Assembly (NCBI RefSeq): GCF_014655715.1
Contig: NZ_BNBM01000019.1
Span: 62,001-126,000, forward strand
From: Streptomyces lanatus
GTDB taxonomy: Bacteria; Actinomycetota; Actinomycetes; Streptomycetales; Streptomycetaceae
DNA: 64,000 nucleotides
Direction: 5' to 3'
Below are positions 25,753-34,315 of this stretch, one piece after another (within the stretch, counting starts at the first letter, position 1; every line of letters starts with the position of its first letter). The position numbers were made by a program, and so were the translations under genes. Under the pieces are notes generated by a model. The model saw only the letters and a program-made list of their open reading frames with translations, was not told the DNA's origin and made no database searches.

Positions 25753-26343
25753 ATGCGCCGCGCCTTGATCGTCGTAGATGTGCAGAACGACTTCTGCGAA
25801 GGAGGCAGCCTCGCGGTGGCCGGCGGTGCCGACGTGGCCGCCGCCGTCACCGAGCTGATCGGGCAGGCCGCCGGTTCCGGCTACCAGCACGTCGTGGCCA
25901 CCCGTGACCATCACATCGCGCCCGGCGGCCACTTCTCCACGAACCCCGACTTCGCGCACTCCTGGCCCGCGCACTGCGTCGCGGGCACCGAGGGGGTCGG
26001 CTTCCACCCGAACTTCGCCCCCGCGGTCGCCTCCGGGGCGATCGACGCCGTGTTCGACAAGGGGGCGTACGCGGCGGCCTACAGCGGGTTCGAGGGGGCC
26101 GACGAGAACGGCGTGAAGCTGGCCGACTGGCTGCGGGCCCGGGAGGTCTCCGAGGTGGATGTGGTGGGGATCGCCACGGATCACTGCGTGCGGGCCACTG
26201 CCGTGGATGCGGCGCGGGAGGGGTTTCGGGTGCAGGTTCTGCTGGACCTGACCGCGGGGGTTTCCTCGGAGAGCACCGAGCGGGCGCTGGAGGAGATGCG
26301 GGAGGTCGGGGTCGAGCTGACCGGGAAGCCTGTCGTGGCGTAA
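25753..26343 (+). CDS. pncA: Nicotinamidase (isochorismatase family)
   Basis: Deamidates nicotinamide to nicotinate, feeding the nicotinate phosphoribosyltransferase upstream. Catalytic triad Asp9 (VVDVQND), Lys103 (FDKGAY) and Cys145 (TDHCVRA) is present, and metal ligands lie in RDHHIAPGGHF. 196 residues, somewhat longer than the 186 of M. tuberculosis PncA. Confidence 0.92.
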   Translation: MRRALIVVDVQNDFCEGGSLAVAGGADVAAAVTELIGQAAGSGYQHVVATRDHHIAPGGHFSTNPDFAHSWPAHCVAGTEGVGFHPNFAPAVASGAIDAVFDKGAYAAAYSGFEGADENGVKLADWLRAREVSEVDVVGIATDHCVRATAVDAAREGFRVQVLLDLTAGVSSESTERALEEMREVGVELTGKPVVA

Positions 26344-26380
26344 GGCGCTCGGTAGGGGGTGCCGCGGATGGTTGTCGGGA

Positions 26381-26455
26381 GTCTGCGGGTGCGTTGTGGC
26401 TTGTCGCGCCCACGCGGCGGAGCCGCATATCGATACAGCCCCGCGCCCCTTAAGG
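26381..26455. repeat. Dispersed Streptomyces intergenic repeat
   Basis: Sequence beginning gtctgcgggtgcgttgtggc and containing ttgtcgcgcccacgcggcgg, agccgcatatcgatacagcc and ccgcgcccctta resembles a short repeat I recognise from many Streptomyces intergenic regions. It contains the small hairpin GCGGC-GGA-GCCGC. No second copy is seen in this window. Confidence 0.55.
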
Positions 26456-26480
26456 CGTTGCAGTCCCCCTCCGCGCCAGC

Positions 26481-26813
26481 TCAGGGCGTTGCAGCCGGGC
26501 GTCTCATCAGCGCTCTGATCGGATGCCACAGCTCCGCGCTGAACGCGACACCGTTGTCAGGTGCCGTTCGCCATATCAGGCCGTCCGGGTGGTGGAGGAC
26601 CGCCGTGATCTCGTCCGGGGTCGGCGGGGCCGCGTTGCCCCGTAGGTAGACGGCGCGCATGCCCAGGTTGCGGAGCCTGGTCAGGGCTCGGGCGCGGTTC
26701 TGGGCGTGGACGAGGACACGGACGCAGCCCGTGCCGTCGGCGGTGGGTCTGGGCAGGTTCAGCGCCACCACCACGCTGCCGGTCGGCAGCTTGCAGAAAC
26801 CTCCTGCGGCCAT
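26481..26813 (-). CDS. Hypothetical protein, Streptomyces type
   Basis: 110 residues, ATG start, no recognised domain. It contains an N-terminal GGFCKLPTGSVVVALNLPRP segment and a Pro/Arg-rich middle. Frame usage fits the strand (GC-rich third positions) and no overlapping gene competes. It lies between the dispersed repeat and the terminator of the metalloprotease gene. Confidence 0.55.
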   Translation of the reverse strand: MAAGGFCKLPTGSVVVALNLPRPTADGTGCVRVLVHAQNRARALTRLRNLGMRAVYLRGNAAPPTPDEITAVLHHPDGLIWRTAPDNGVAFSAELWHPIRALMRRPAATP

Positions 26814-26876
26814 GCGGTCACACCCCCGTGCGAGTCGGTGTCAATAAGGGAAGCACAGGGTGCACCTAAACACGAG

Positions 26877-26906
26877 CGGCGGCAACCCGCCAAGGGGTTG
26901 CCGCCG
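26877..26906 (-). terminator. Hairpin after the M6 protease gene
   Basis: CGGCGGCAACC / GGTTGCCGCCG perfect 11-bp stem with an 8-nt loop, 29 nt beyond the stop codon at 26935. Confidence 0.8.
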
Positions 26907-26934
26907 ATCATGCTCTGACCTGGGGAAATAGCGA

Positions 26935-29280
26935 CTACTTCGTCGCGGGGCCTACCTCGAGCTCGATCGTCGAGCCGTCCTTGGCCTCCTTGACGATCTT
27001 GATCTTGGTGTTGGTGTCAGTGATCTTGACACCGGCGGTCGGGGTCGCCGCGTCGTAGTACGTGCTGGTGTGGTCGTTGAAGACCGGCACCCCCGCACGC
27101 GACGGGATCCGGAGCGCGACGTCCGCGTTGTGCAGCGTGATGCCGTCCGTGCGGAACCTGCTGAACGGCGAGTCGTAGGACTGGATGCGGTTGCGCAGCA
27201 GCGTGCCGTCGGCCCACTTCAGCGCGCCCGGGTGGGAGTCGATCGGCAGGACCAGACCGGTACCGGCGTGCTGGCTGGTGTTGTTGTCCTGCTGCGAGGT
27301 GTCCCACTTCCAGATCAACAGGCCGTTCTGGTACGGGTAGTGCTCCACCCAGTCCGGACGGGTCGTCGAGAAGCCGAAGTTGTACGGGCCGGTCTTCAGG
27401 GTCTTGTCGTACGACACGTACTGACGGTTCTCGGCGATGTAGTACTGCGCGTAGTCACCCGAGATGGACCCGCCGATGCGCGAGAAGCCCTTCGTCGCCC
27501 AAGCGGCGTCCGCGGTCTCGGCGTTGTCGGAGAACAGCGCCGTGCCGTCGGCGGTCACGGTGATCTGGTCGGCCGCGAAGCCCTTCTGGGCCACGCCGCC
27601 GTCCGTCTGGTAGCGGAAGCGCAGGTCGATCTTCTTGCCGGCGTAGGCGTCGAGCGGGAAGGCCAGCTTCTTGTAGGCGCCCGAGGTGCCGGTGAGCGCC
27701 GGCTTGCCGCTGGCGTCCTTCGGGATGGCCGCGCCGTCGACGGTGCCGTCGATGGCGGTCCAGTTGGCGCCGCCGTCGGTGGAGACCTCGGTGTAGAGGT
27801 AGTCGAACTCGGCCTCGATGTCGTACCAGCCGTCCAGCGTCAGCGAGGCGGCGGACTTGCCGGTGAGGTCGACGGAACGGGTCAGCGTGTTGGCGAGGTT
27901 GTCGCCCTTGCCGCTCCACCACTGGTTCGCGCCCTGCGCCGGGGCCACGATCTCCGTGGTGACCTTCTTCTTGGGCAGCTCGACCACGAGGGCCTGCTTG
28001 TGCTTGGTGTTGTACTCGGAGACACCCAGCTTGTGCCACGAACTCGTGCCGGCCTTGGCGGTGTCGTACTTCAGCCAGCCCAGCTGGAGCTTGTCCCAGG
28101 CGGTCATGTCGCCGGGCAGGTCACCGATCTCCTTCTTGCCGGTGCCCAGCCAGGAGCCGGAGGACATCAGCGTCCAGAAGCCGGTGGAGTTCTCGCCGCC
28201 GGAGGTGTCGTAGTGGTCCGGCAGACCGAGGTCGTGACCGTACTCGTGGGCGAAGACGCCGAGTCCGCCGTTCTCCGGCTGGATGGTGTAGTCGCCGACC
28301 CAGATGCCGGTGGAGCCGACCTGCGCGCCGCCCAGCTTGTTGCTGTCGGGGCCGGTCGCACCCGCGTCGGTGCCGAAGGCGTACCAGCGGTGGGCCCAGA
28401 TCGCGTCCTCGGCCTGGGCGCCGCCGCCGGCGGACTCGTCCTCACCGGCGTGCACGATCTGGAAGTGGTCGATGTAGCCGTCGGCCTCGTTGAAGTCGCC
28501 GTCGCCGTCGAAGTCGTAGCGGTCCCACTGGTCGAACTTCGCGACGTCCGCCTTGATGTCCGCGTCGGACTTCCCAGCTGCCTTCTGCTGGGCGACCCAC
28601 GCGTTCAGGCCGTCGCTGACGACGTTCCAGACGCTGGAGCAGTTGGTCTGGCCGCAGGCGTTGTTGCCGTAGCGGGCCTCGTTGTACGGGACCTTGACCC
28701 AGTCGGTGACCTCGCCGTCGACCGAGTAGCGGCCCGAGGACGTCTTCTCGTAGTACTTCTTCAGCGACTCGGTCTTCTTGCCGGTGCCGAAGTAGAGGTC
28801 CTGGTAGTGCTTCTGGTTGTAGTCGGCCTGCCAGGCCGTCGAGTTGTCCTTCTTGCGTTCGGGCTCGGCTATCTGGTTGTGGGCCGGGCCGGGGGTGCCG
28901 CCGAACTCGCTGAGCTTGTCGCCGAACTCGACCAGGATCGTGAAGATCTTGTCGGTCTTCTCGCGGCCCAGCTCGACGTACTTGCTGTCGCCCTTCTTGC
29001 TCTTGAGCTCGACGACCTTGGAGCCCTCGCGCTCCTTGATCTTGCTCTTGCCCGATATGACCTGGTTCAGGGCTTCTTCGCGCTGGGCCTCCTGAGTCTT
29101 GCTCATGGGGCCGTCGAGGTCATGGTCGACGTGAGTGTGCTCCGCCGGATCGTGCCGCTCCACGGAGGCCGGCGCGCCTTCGTCGGCCTGAGCCACCGCG
29201 AAGGTCGAGAACGTCGCCGCCGCCGTGGCGAGCGCGACGGCTGTTGCCGCCGTTCTGAAAGTCCAGGGTCTACTGGTCAC
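26935..29280 (-). CDS. Secreted M6-family metalloprotease (immune inhibitor A-like)
   Basis: Large extracellular zinc protease, 781 residues from GTG 29280, which has GGAGG 7 nt upstream. Residues 1-32 form a signal peptide (basic start, hydrophobic Ala-rich core, AQA). A propeptide follows, then the catalytic domain with FAHEYGHDLGLPDHYD (HExxHxxGxxD zinc site, around nt 28205-28260). The C-terminal half is beta-rich with a MAM/jelly-roll-like region, as in immune inhibitor A. An inverted repeat and a palindrome lie in its upstream region. Confidence 0.9.
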   Translation of the reverse strand: MTSRPWTFRTAATAVALATAAATFSTFAVAQADEGAPASVERHDPAEHTHVDHDLDGPMSKTQEAQREEALNQVISGKSKIKEREGSKVVELKSKKGDSKYVELGREKTDKIFTILVEFGDKLSEFGGTPGPAHNQIAEPERKKDNSTAWQADYNQKHYQDLYFGTGKKTESLKKYYEKTSSGRYSVDGEVTDWVKVPYNEARYGNNACGQTNCSSVWNVVSDGLNAWVAQQKAAGKSDADIKADVAKFDQWDRYDFDGDGDFNEADGYIDHFQIVHAGEDESAGGGAQAEDAIWAHRWYAFGTDAGATGPDSNKLGGAQVGSTGIWVGDYTIQPENGGLGVFAHEYGHDLGLPDHYDTSGGENSTGFWTLMSSGSWLGTGKKEIGDLPGDMTAWDKLQLGWLKYDTAKAGTSSWHKLGVSEYNTKHKQALVVELPKKKVTTEIVAPAQGANQWWSGKGDNLANTLTRSVDLTGKSAASLTLDGWYDIEAEFDYLYTEVSTDGGANWTAIDGTVDGAAIPKDASGKPALTGTSGAYKKLAFPLDAYAGKKIDLRFRYQTDGGVAQKGFAADQITVTADGTALFSDNAETADAAWATKGFSRIGGSISGDYAQYYIAENRQYVSYDKTLKTGPYNFGFSTTRPDWVEHYPYQNGLLIWKWDTSQQDNNTSQHAGTGLVLPIDSHPGALKWADGTLLRNRIQSYDSPFSRFRTDGITLHNADVALRIPSRAGVPVFNDHTSTYYDAATPTAGVKITDTNTKIKIVKEAKDGSTIELEVGPATK

Positions 29281-29668
29281 TTGAGATCCTCCCCCGCGCC
29301 CGGCGCGCGGAAGGACGGTCCTGGTCATGGAGGATCCGCGCGCGTCATCAACGCGTGTAGTCAAGTGACGACATTTGACTAGAGGTTAAGCAGAAAAGAC
29401 AGACCTTGACTTGGACCCGTCAATTGCATTATGCGGAGTTGATGTTCGTTTAACGAACAACGATCTTTCTCGAACGGGCGCGCGGCGCCGTCCACTTGCT
29501 GGACGCCATGACTCCGTGCGCCCCCCGTGCACCGGCACTGTAGGTAAGGTCACGCTTACGGTTTATTCCTCTGGGGCATGCACGCCGTTAGAGTCGGATG
29601 GCGGAACGCCCGGACGTCGGCGGAAAGCCAGGCCGAAACCCCCGTGCACCCCTGATTCCGAGGACACG
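29281..29668. promoter_or_regulatory. 388-nt divergent regulatory region
   Basis: AT-richer than its surroundings. It holds TAGTCAA...TTTGACTA (29358-29381), a further TTGACT at 29406, a 17-bp palindrome at 29443-29459, and a 20-nt GTAGGTAAGGTCACGCTTAC at 29542-29561 that only loosely resembles an iron-regulator box. Probably contains promoters for the protease and for the small membrane protein. Confidence 0.55.
29443..29459. promoter_or_regulatory. Perfect 17-bp palindrome
   Basis: TGTTCGTTTAACGAACA: 8-bp arms around a single central T. A TTGACT box at 29406-29411 and a TATGCG 18 nt later put the palindrome just downstream of a possible -10 on the plus strand, which suggests an operator. 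Confidence 0.45.
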
Positions 29669-29926
29669 ATGATCATGCCTCGTCCGACTGCCGCACAGCT
29701 CTCCTACGGCTCCTGCACCGTGATCTTCTCGACGCTCGCCATGCTGCTGCTGTCACAGACCAGTTCGGGTGTGGGGATCGCGGTCATCGCCGTCGCGGCG
29801 CTGCTGCTCGGCCTCCTGGTCGCCATGACGGTGCCCATGCCGAAGAAGCCTCGCGTGGTGGCGATGCGCAGGCCCGCCGGCGCGGAACAGGAGAAGGCCG
29901 AGGAGCCCGCGCTCTCCCAGTCCTGA
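29669..29926 (+). CDS. Small membrane protein
   Basis: 85 residues with two hydrophobic segments (about residues 15-31 and 35-54) and a basic then acidic cytoplasmic tail (MPMPKKPRVVAMRRP, then EQEKAEEPALS). ATG 29669 has GAGGA upstream; ATG 29675 is an alternative. No function recognised. The gene is convergent with the RDD gene at 29933, 6 nt apart. Confidence 0.65.
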   Translation: MIMPRPTAAQLSYGSCTVIFSTLAMLLLSQTSSGVGIAVIAVAALLLGLLVAMTVPMPKKPRVVAMRRPAGAEQEKAEEPALSQS

Positions 29927-29932
29927 CGCATC

Positions 29933-30592
29933 TCAGCTGCCGGTGCTGACGACGACCGTCTTCGCCGCCTTGTCGTGCAGCCCCATCTTGTACGGCCGGT
30001 CGAAGTAGCTCCAGCCGCCGCAGATCGCCGTCCAGATACACGCGCAGCAGAACGCGAACGGGATCCACAGCACCGCCGCGCGGATCAGTGAGGTCTGCAC
30101 GGACGGGGTGGCGCCGTTGTCGAGGTTGGCCACCCGCATGTTGAGCAGCTTCTTGCCGAGCGTCTGCCCCGTCCTGACGGTCATGGCCGTGTCGTAGGCC
30201 ATATAGAGCACGGCGGCGACCGCGGACTGCGCCAGGGACTTGCCGTACTCCACGTCGTCGGTGTCCACGTCGAGTTCGGTGACACCGAATCCCCAGGTGA
30301 GCAGCCAGACGACGACACCCACCAGGATCATGTCGAGGATGCGGGCGAGTGTGCGTTTGCCGCTGTCGGCGAGGGGCGGCATTCCGGCGAGCGGGTCGGT
30401 GGGGTAGCCGCCACCGCCGTACGGGTCACCGCCGTAGGGACCGCCACCCCCGGGGGGAGGCGGGGGCTGGCCGCCGTACGGGGGCTGATCACCGTACGGC
30501 GAACCCGAGCCCCCGGGTGGTGGGGGCTGCTTCCTGAACGGGTCGTCTTCCGGGGGCTGCTGCCCGGAGCCGGGAGGCGGTTCGCTGCTCAT
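29933..30592 (-). CDS. RDD-domain membrane protein with Pro/Gly-rich N-terminus
   Basis: 219 residues. About 75 N-terminal residues are Pro/Gly/Tyr-rich repeats, followed by an RDD domain of three transmembrane helices (RTLARILDMILVGVVVWLL, then AVLYMAYDTAMTVRTGQTLGKK, and a Cys-rich helix). RDD proteins are of mostly unknown or ion-exchange function. It is a close partner of the RDD gene 91 nt upstream on the same strand. Confidence 0.82.
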   Translation of the reverse strand: MSSEPPPGSGQQPPEDDPFRKQPPPPGGSGSPYGDQPPYGGQPPPPPGGGGPYGGDPYGGGGYPTDPLAGMPPLADSGKRTLARILDMILVGVVVWLLTWGFGVTELDVDTDDVEYGKSLAQSAVAAVLYMAYDTAMTVRTGQTLGKKLLNMRVANLDNGATPSVQTSLIRAAVLWIPFAFCCACIWTAICGGWSYFDRPYKMGLHDKAAKTVVVSTGS

Positions 30593-30683
30593 GGCCCCGA
30601 GTCGACCGCGAACCTCCCGGTTTCGCATCCGGCGCGGGGCCGTCCGAGGGACGTGTTTTCCGTGGGCCGTTCGCCGTACGACG

Positions 30684-32117
30684 TCATCCCGCCACGAACG
30701 TACCCGCGGCCTTGTCGTGCCAGCACTGGCGCCACGGCCGGTCGAACAGGCACCACAGCACGCCGATGACGCCGATGACGAGCAGGCCCGGGATGCTGTA
30801 GACCAGCCAGCGGCGCAGGGCCGCGCCGAACTCCGGGGGCTCATGGGCCTCGATGTCCCGCACCTCGATGCCGAGCACCTTCTTGCCCAGGGTGCGGCCC
30901 CACTTGGCGGTGGGCAGCGCCTCGTAGAGCAGGCCGAACACGAGCAGCACGGCCACGATGATGCCGACGTACACCGACGTGGTGCCGTCGAGCAGCCATA
31001 CGGTGACTGTCTCGCCGGAGAGCTTGGCGGCGTCGATCTTGTCGTTGACGTGGTCGATCGCCTTGGTGCCGAGCGGTACGGCGGCCACGGCGGTGACGGC
31101 GGCCAGTACGACGGTGTCGAGGAGCCGGGCGGCCAGCCGCTTGCCGAGGTTCGCCGGGCGGGCGGCGGCCTGGCGCAGGGCGGCCGCCGCGAAGGGGTCC
31201 TCCCGCACGGGCTTCCACGGGGCGACGGGCTGGTCCTCGTCGGACGGGCCCGCGAGACGGTGGACCTGCTGGGCCCAGGAGGACTGACCGCCACCCGGCC
31301 CAGGGGCCATGGGCGTCCCGGAGGCGGCCGCCGCGGGCTGGGGACCACCGGACTGCCGGGGGACGCTCGGCGCGCCCTGCTGGGGGCCGGGGAGGGGCGC
31401 GGCGGGGGCCGCCTGGGCACCGGCGGCACGCTCGGCGGCGGCCTTCCCGGCGCCGAAGCCCGGGCCCTGCGGGGCACCGGCCGCCGAGGAGCGGTCCGCG
31501 TCCGTGCCTCCGGGCTGCGCCCCGGCCGCCCCGCCCTGCTGTCCCGTGCGCGGGGAGAGCGCGCGAATCGCCATGGTGCCGTCGACGGGGGCGGGGCGGG
31601 CGGGGTTCGGGATACCGGGAGTGCCCTGCCCCGGCTGCGCTCCGCCGGCGGCGCCCGCGACGGGCCGACGGATCATGAACGTGTCACCGGAGTCGGCGGC
31701 CGGCTCGACGGTGCCCTCCGGCTGGGCCGGCGTACGCGGGTCCCGTGGCTCGGCCTCGGGCTGCCCCCAGGAGACCCGGCGGTCCTGCTCGCCGCCGAAA
31801 CCGGCCTGGTGCGAGGAGTCGGCACCCCAGGCGGACGCCGGCTCGGGGCGGCTGCCGTGCGGGGAGTCCGCGCCGGCGGGCGCCTCCTCGTCGAAGAAGT
31901 GCGGGCCGGTCTCCTCCACCGAGGGCGCCGCACCGGCCTGAGCCGGCTGCGCGCCCGGCGGCGGGTCGAGCGTCTCACCGTCCGTGGGCGCCGGACGGCT
32001 GGTGCCCGGCACCCAGGAGGCACCATTCCAGTACCGGACATATCCAGGAATGGACGGGTCCGGGTAATACCCTTCGCGGGGCCGGTCGTCACCGGGGGCC
32101 GGGGTTGGGGCGCTCAT
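30684..32117 (-). CDS. RDD-domain membrane protein with DUF2510 start
   Basis: 477 residues. Residues 15-40 are a DUF2510-like segment (EGYYPDPSIPGYVRYWNGASW), followed by about 240 residues of low-complexity Pro/Ala/Gly with charged clusters. The C-terminal RDD domain has NLGKRLAARLLDTVVLAAVTA, KWGRTLGKKVLGIEVRD and a final helix. The architecture resembles actinobacterial DUF2510/RDD proteins; function unknown. Confidence 0.82.
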   Translation of the reverse strand: MSAPTPAPGDDRPREGYYPDPSIPGYVRYWNGASWVPGTSRPAPTDGETLDPPPGAQPAQAGAAPSVEETGPHFFDEEAPAGADSPHGSRPEPASAWGADSSHQAGFGGEQDRRVSWGQPEAEPRDPRTPAQPEGTVEPAADSGDTFMIRRPVAGAAGGAQPGQGTPGIPNPARPAPVDGTMAIRALSPRTGQQGGAAGAQPGGTDADRSSAAGAPQGPGFGAGKAAAERAAGAQAAPAAPLPGPQQGAPSVPRQSGGPQPAAAASGTPMAPGPGGGQSSWAQQVHRLAGPSDEDQPVAPWKPVREDPFAAAALRQAAARPANLGKRLAARLLDTVVLAAVTAVAAVPLGTKAIDHVNDKIDAAKLSGETVTVWLLDGTTSVYVGIIVAVLLVFGLLYEALPTAKWGRTLGKKVLGIEVRDIEAHEPPEFGAALRRWLVYSIPGLLVIGVIGVLWCLFDRPWRQCWHDKAAGTFVAG

Positions 32118-32379
32118 GTCCGTCGTCCGGTATCTGCTCGTGGGTCAAATGGGGGCCTCCACATCTATCAGACCCACGCAACAAGCACCGCCAGTCCCGT
32201 GGGACCCACTCCTTTCCGGGCAACCTCGTACACGGGCTTCACAACACCGGAGCCCGGTCGGGGGCGGTGCGGAAAAAAGTTCTGGGAAGCCGCGTAATGA
32301 TCCGTGGCGCTGGTCCCTCTCCACTCGTACGGGCCCGTTCACAAGGGCCGCACGAGGTACGAGAGAGGACGTGTACGCC

Positions 32380-32793
32380 ATGCATCACACCGTCGTGGAA
32401 CGCGAACTGGAGATGCGGCTCATTCTGTCGCCGGAGCGGAGTGTGCCGGTGCCGGCGCGGCTGAGCTATCACAGTGACGATCCGTTTGCCGTGCACATCA
32501 CGTTTCACATCAACTCCGAGCAGCCCGTGTACTGGACCTTCTCCCGCGATCTGCTGGTCGAGGGGGTGTTCCGGCCGTGCGGGCACGGGGATGTGCGGGT
32601 GTGGCCGACGAAGGTCGAGGGGCGGAGTGTGGTGCTGATGGGGCTCAGCTCCCCGGACGGCGACGCGCTGCTGGAGGCGCCGGCCGCGCAGGTGTCGGCC
32701 TGGCTGGAGCGGACCTTGCGGGTGGTGCCCCCGGGGACTGAGGGCGAGCAGCTGGGCATCGACGACGCGCTCGATCAGCTGCTCGCCCAGTGA
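32380..32793 (+). CDS. ssgG: SsgA-like sporulation/cell-division protein, probably SsgG
   Basis: 137-residue SsgA-like protein (SALP), a family unique to morphologically complex actinomycetes that controls septum formation in sporulation. It has the RLSYHSDDPFAVHITFHI core, WTFSRDLLVEG and GDVRVWP, characteristic of SALPs. The assignment to SsgG rests on its location near glcD, hpd and clpS, which I recall for S. coelicolor ssgG, not on alignment. ATG 32380 follows a GAGAGGA 11 nt upstream; a GTG at 32371 is possible. Confidence 0.85.
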   Translation: MHHTVVERELEMRLILSPERSVPVPARLSYHSDDPFAVHITFHINSEQPVYWTFSRDLLVEGVFRPCGHGDVRVWPTKVEGRSVVLMGLSSPDGDALLEAPAAQVSAWLERTLRVVPPGTEGEQLGIDDALDQLLAQ

Positions 32794-32804
32794 GGGGTGA
32801 AGGG

Positions 32805-34205
32805 TCAGAAGAGTTTGCCCGGGTTCAGGATGCCCAGGGGGTCGAAGACCTCCTTGATGCCCCGCTGCATCTCGATCCCGACCGGGCCGATCTCCCTCGC
32901 CAGCCACTCCTTCTTCAGGACGCCCACCCCGTGCTCGCCCGTGATCGTGCCGCCGAGTTCCAGCCCGAGGGCCATGATCTCGTCGAAGGACTCACGGGCG
33001 CGCCGGGACTCGTCGGCGTCGGCGGCGTCGAAGCACACCGTCGGGTGGGTGTTGCCGTCGCCCGCGTGGGCGACGACGCCGATGGTGAGCTGGTGTTTGT
33101 CGGCGATGCGTTCCACGCCCTCGATCAGGTCGCCGAGGCGGGACCTCGGCACGCACACGTCGTCGATCATCGTCACGCCCCGCACCGCCTCCAGTGCCGT
33201 GAGGGACAACCGCCTTGCCTGGAGCAGGAGTTCCGACTCCGCCGCGTCGTCCGCCGGGACCACCTGCGTCGCGCCCGCCTCCTCGCACAGGGCGCCCACC
33301 GCAGCCAGATCGGCCGTCGGGTCCGGGGTGTCGAAGGCCGCCAGGAGCAGGGCCTCCGTCGTCTCCGGCAAGCCCATGTTCGCGATGTCGTTCACCGCCT
33401 TGACCGTCGTACGGTCCATCAGCTCCAGCAGTGACGGGACGTGCCCGCCGGCCATGATCCGGCACACCGCGTCGCAGGCCGCCGCCGCTGACGCGAACTC
33501 GGCCGCGAGGACCAGCTGTTGCGGAGGCTGTGGCTTCAGCGCCAGGACGGCCCGGACGACGATGCCGAGCGAGCCCTCGGAGCCGACGAAGAGGCGGGTC
33601 ATGTCGTATCCGGCGACGCCCTTGGCCGTACGGCGGCCCGTGGTCATCAGGCGGCCGTCGGCCAGCACCACCTCAAGCCCCAGGACGTACTCCGCCGTCA
33701 CCCCGTACTTCACACAGCACAGGCCCCCGGACGCGGTGCCGATGTTGCCGCCGATCGTGCACATCTCCCAGCTGGAGGGGTCCGGCGGGTAGTACAGGCC
33801 GTGTTCGCCGACCGCGCGGGAGAGGGTGGCGTTGATGACGCCGGGCTCGACGACCGCGATCCGGTCGACCGGGTTGATCTCCAGGATGCGGTCCATCTTG
33901 GTCAGGGACAGCACGATGCAGCCGTCGGAGGCGTTGGCGCCGCCCGACAGGCCCGTGCGGGCGCCCTGCGGGACGACGGGGACGCGCAGCTCGGTGGCGG
34001 TGCGCATGACGTGCTGGACCTCTTCGACGGTGCGCGGCAGCACCACCACGGCGGGGGCGCCGGCCGGGCAGAAGCTGGCCATGTCGTTGGCGTAGGAGGC
34101 CGTGACGTCGGGGTCGGTCAGGACGGCCTCGGTGGGCAGACCCGCGAGCAGCCGCTCGGTGAGGTCACCCCGGGCGTGGTCGGGTGCGGCTTCGGTACGG
34201 CTCAT
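32805..34205 (-). CDS. FAD-linked oxidase, GlcD/D-lactate dehydrogenase type
   Basis: Flavoprotein oxidising a 2-hydroxy acid (glycolate or D-lactate like), 466 residues from ATG 34205. The FAD-binding PCMH domain has VPQGARTGLSGGANASDG, and the C-terminal FAD-oxidase domain has VVAHAGDGNTHP and GTITGEHGVGVLKKEWL. No GlcE or GlcF partner lies adjacent, so it is likely a single-subunit D-2-hydroxyacid dehydrogenase. It is divergent from the TPR gene. Confidence 0.9.
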   Translation of the reverse strand: MSRTEAAPDHARGDLTERLLAGLPTEAVLTDPDVTASYANDMASFCPAGAPAVVVLPRTVEEVQHVMRTATELRVPVVPQGARTGLSGGANASDGCIVLSLTKMDRILEINPVDRIAVVEPGVINATLSRAVGEHGLYYPPDPSSWEMCTIGGNIGTASGGLCCVKYGVTAEYVLGLEVVLADGRLMTTGRRTAKGVAGYDMTRLFVGSEGSLGIVVRAVLALKPQPPQQLVLAAEFASAAAACDAVCRIMAGGHVPSLLELMDRTTVKAVNDIANMGLPETTEALLLAAFDTPDPTADLAAVGALCEEAGATQVVPADDAAESELLLQARRLSLTALEAVRGVTMIDDVCVPRSRLGDLIEGVERIADKHQLTIGVVAHAGDGNTHPTVCFDAADADESRRARESFDEIMALGLELGGTITGEHGVGVLKKEWLAREIGPVGIEMQRGIKEVFDPLGILNPGKLF

Positions 34206-34315
34206 GATCACAGCGTGACACCCGGGGCCATCGGTGTGAACCCCGCGTACGGCAGGCGCCGTAAGGCGGGTGTGGTCGTGGTGTCGGCACGCCGGTTCGA
34301 CGCACAGTGAGCGCC

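Noticed and set aside
27070..29382. Long open frame antisense to the M6 protease
   Set aside because: No domain, biased composition; the opposite strand encodes the zinc motif and signal peptide.
29542..29561. Possible iron-regulator (DmdR/IdeR) box
   Set aside because: Only about 12 of 19 positions match the remembered consensus, too weak to call.
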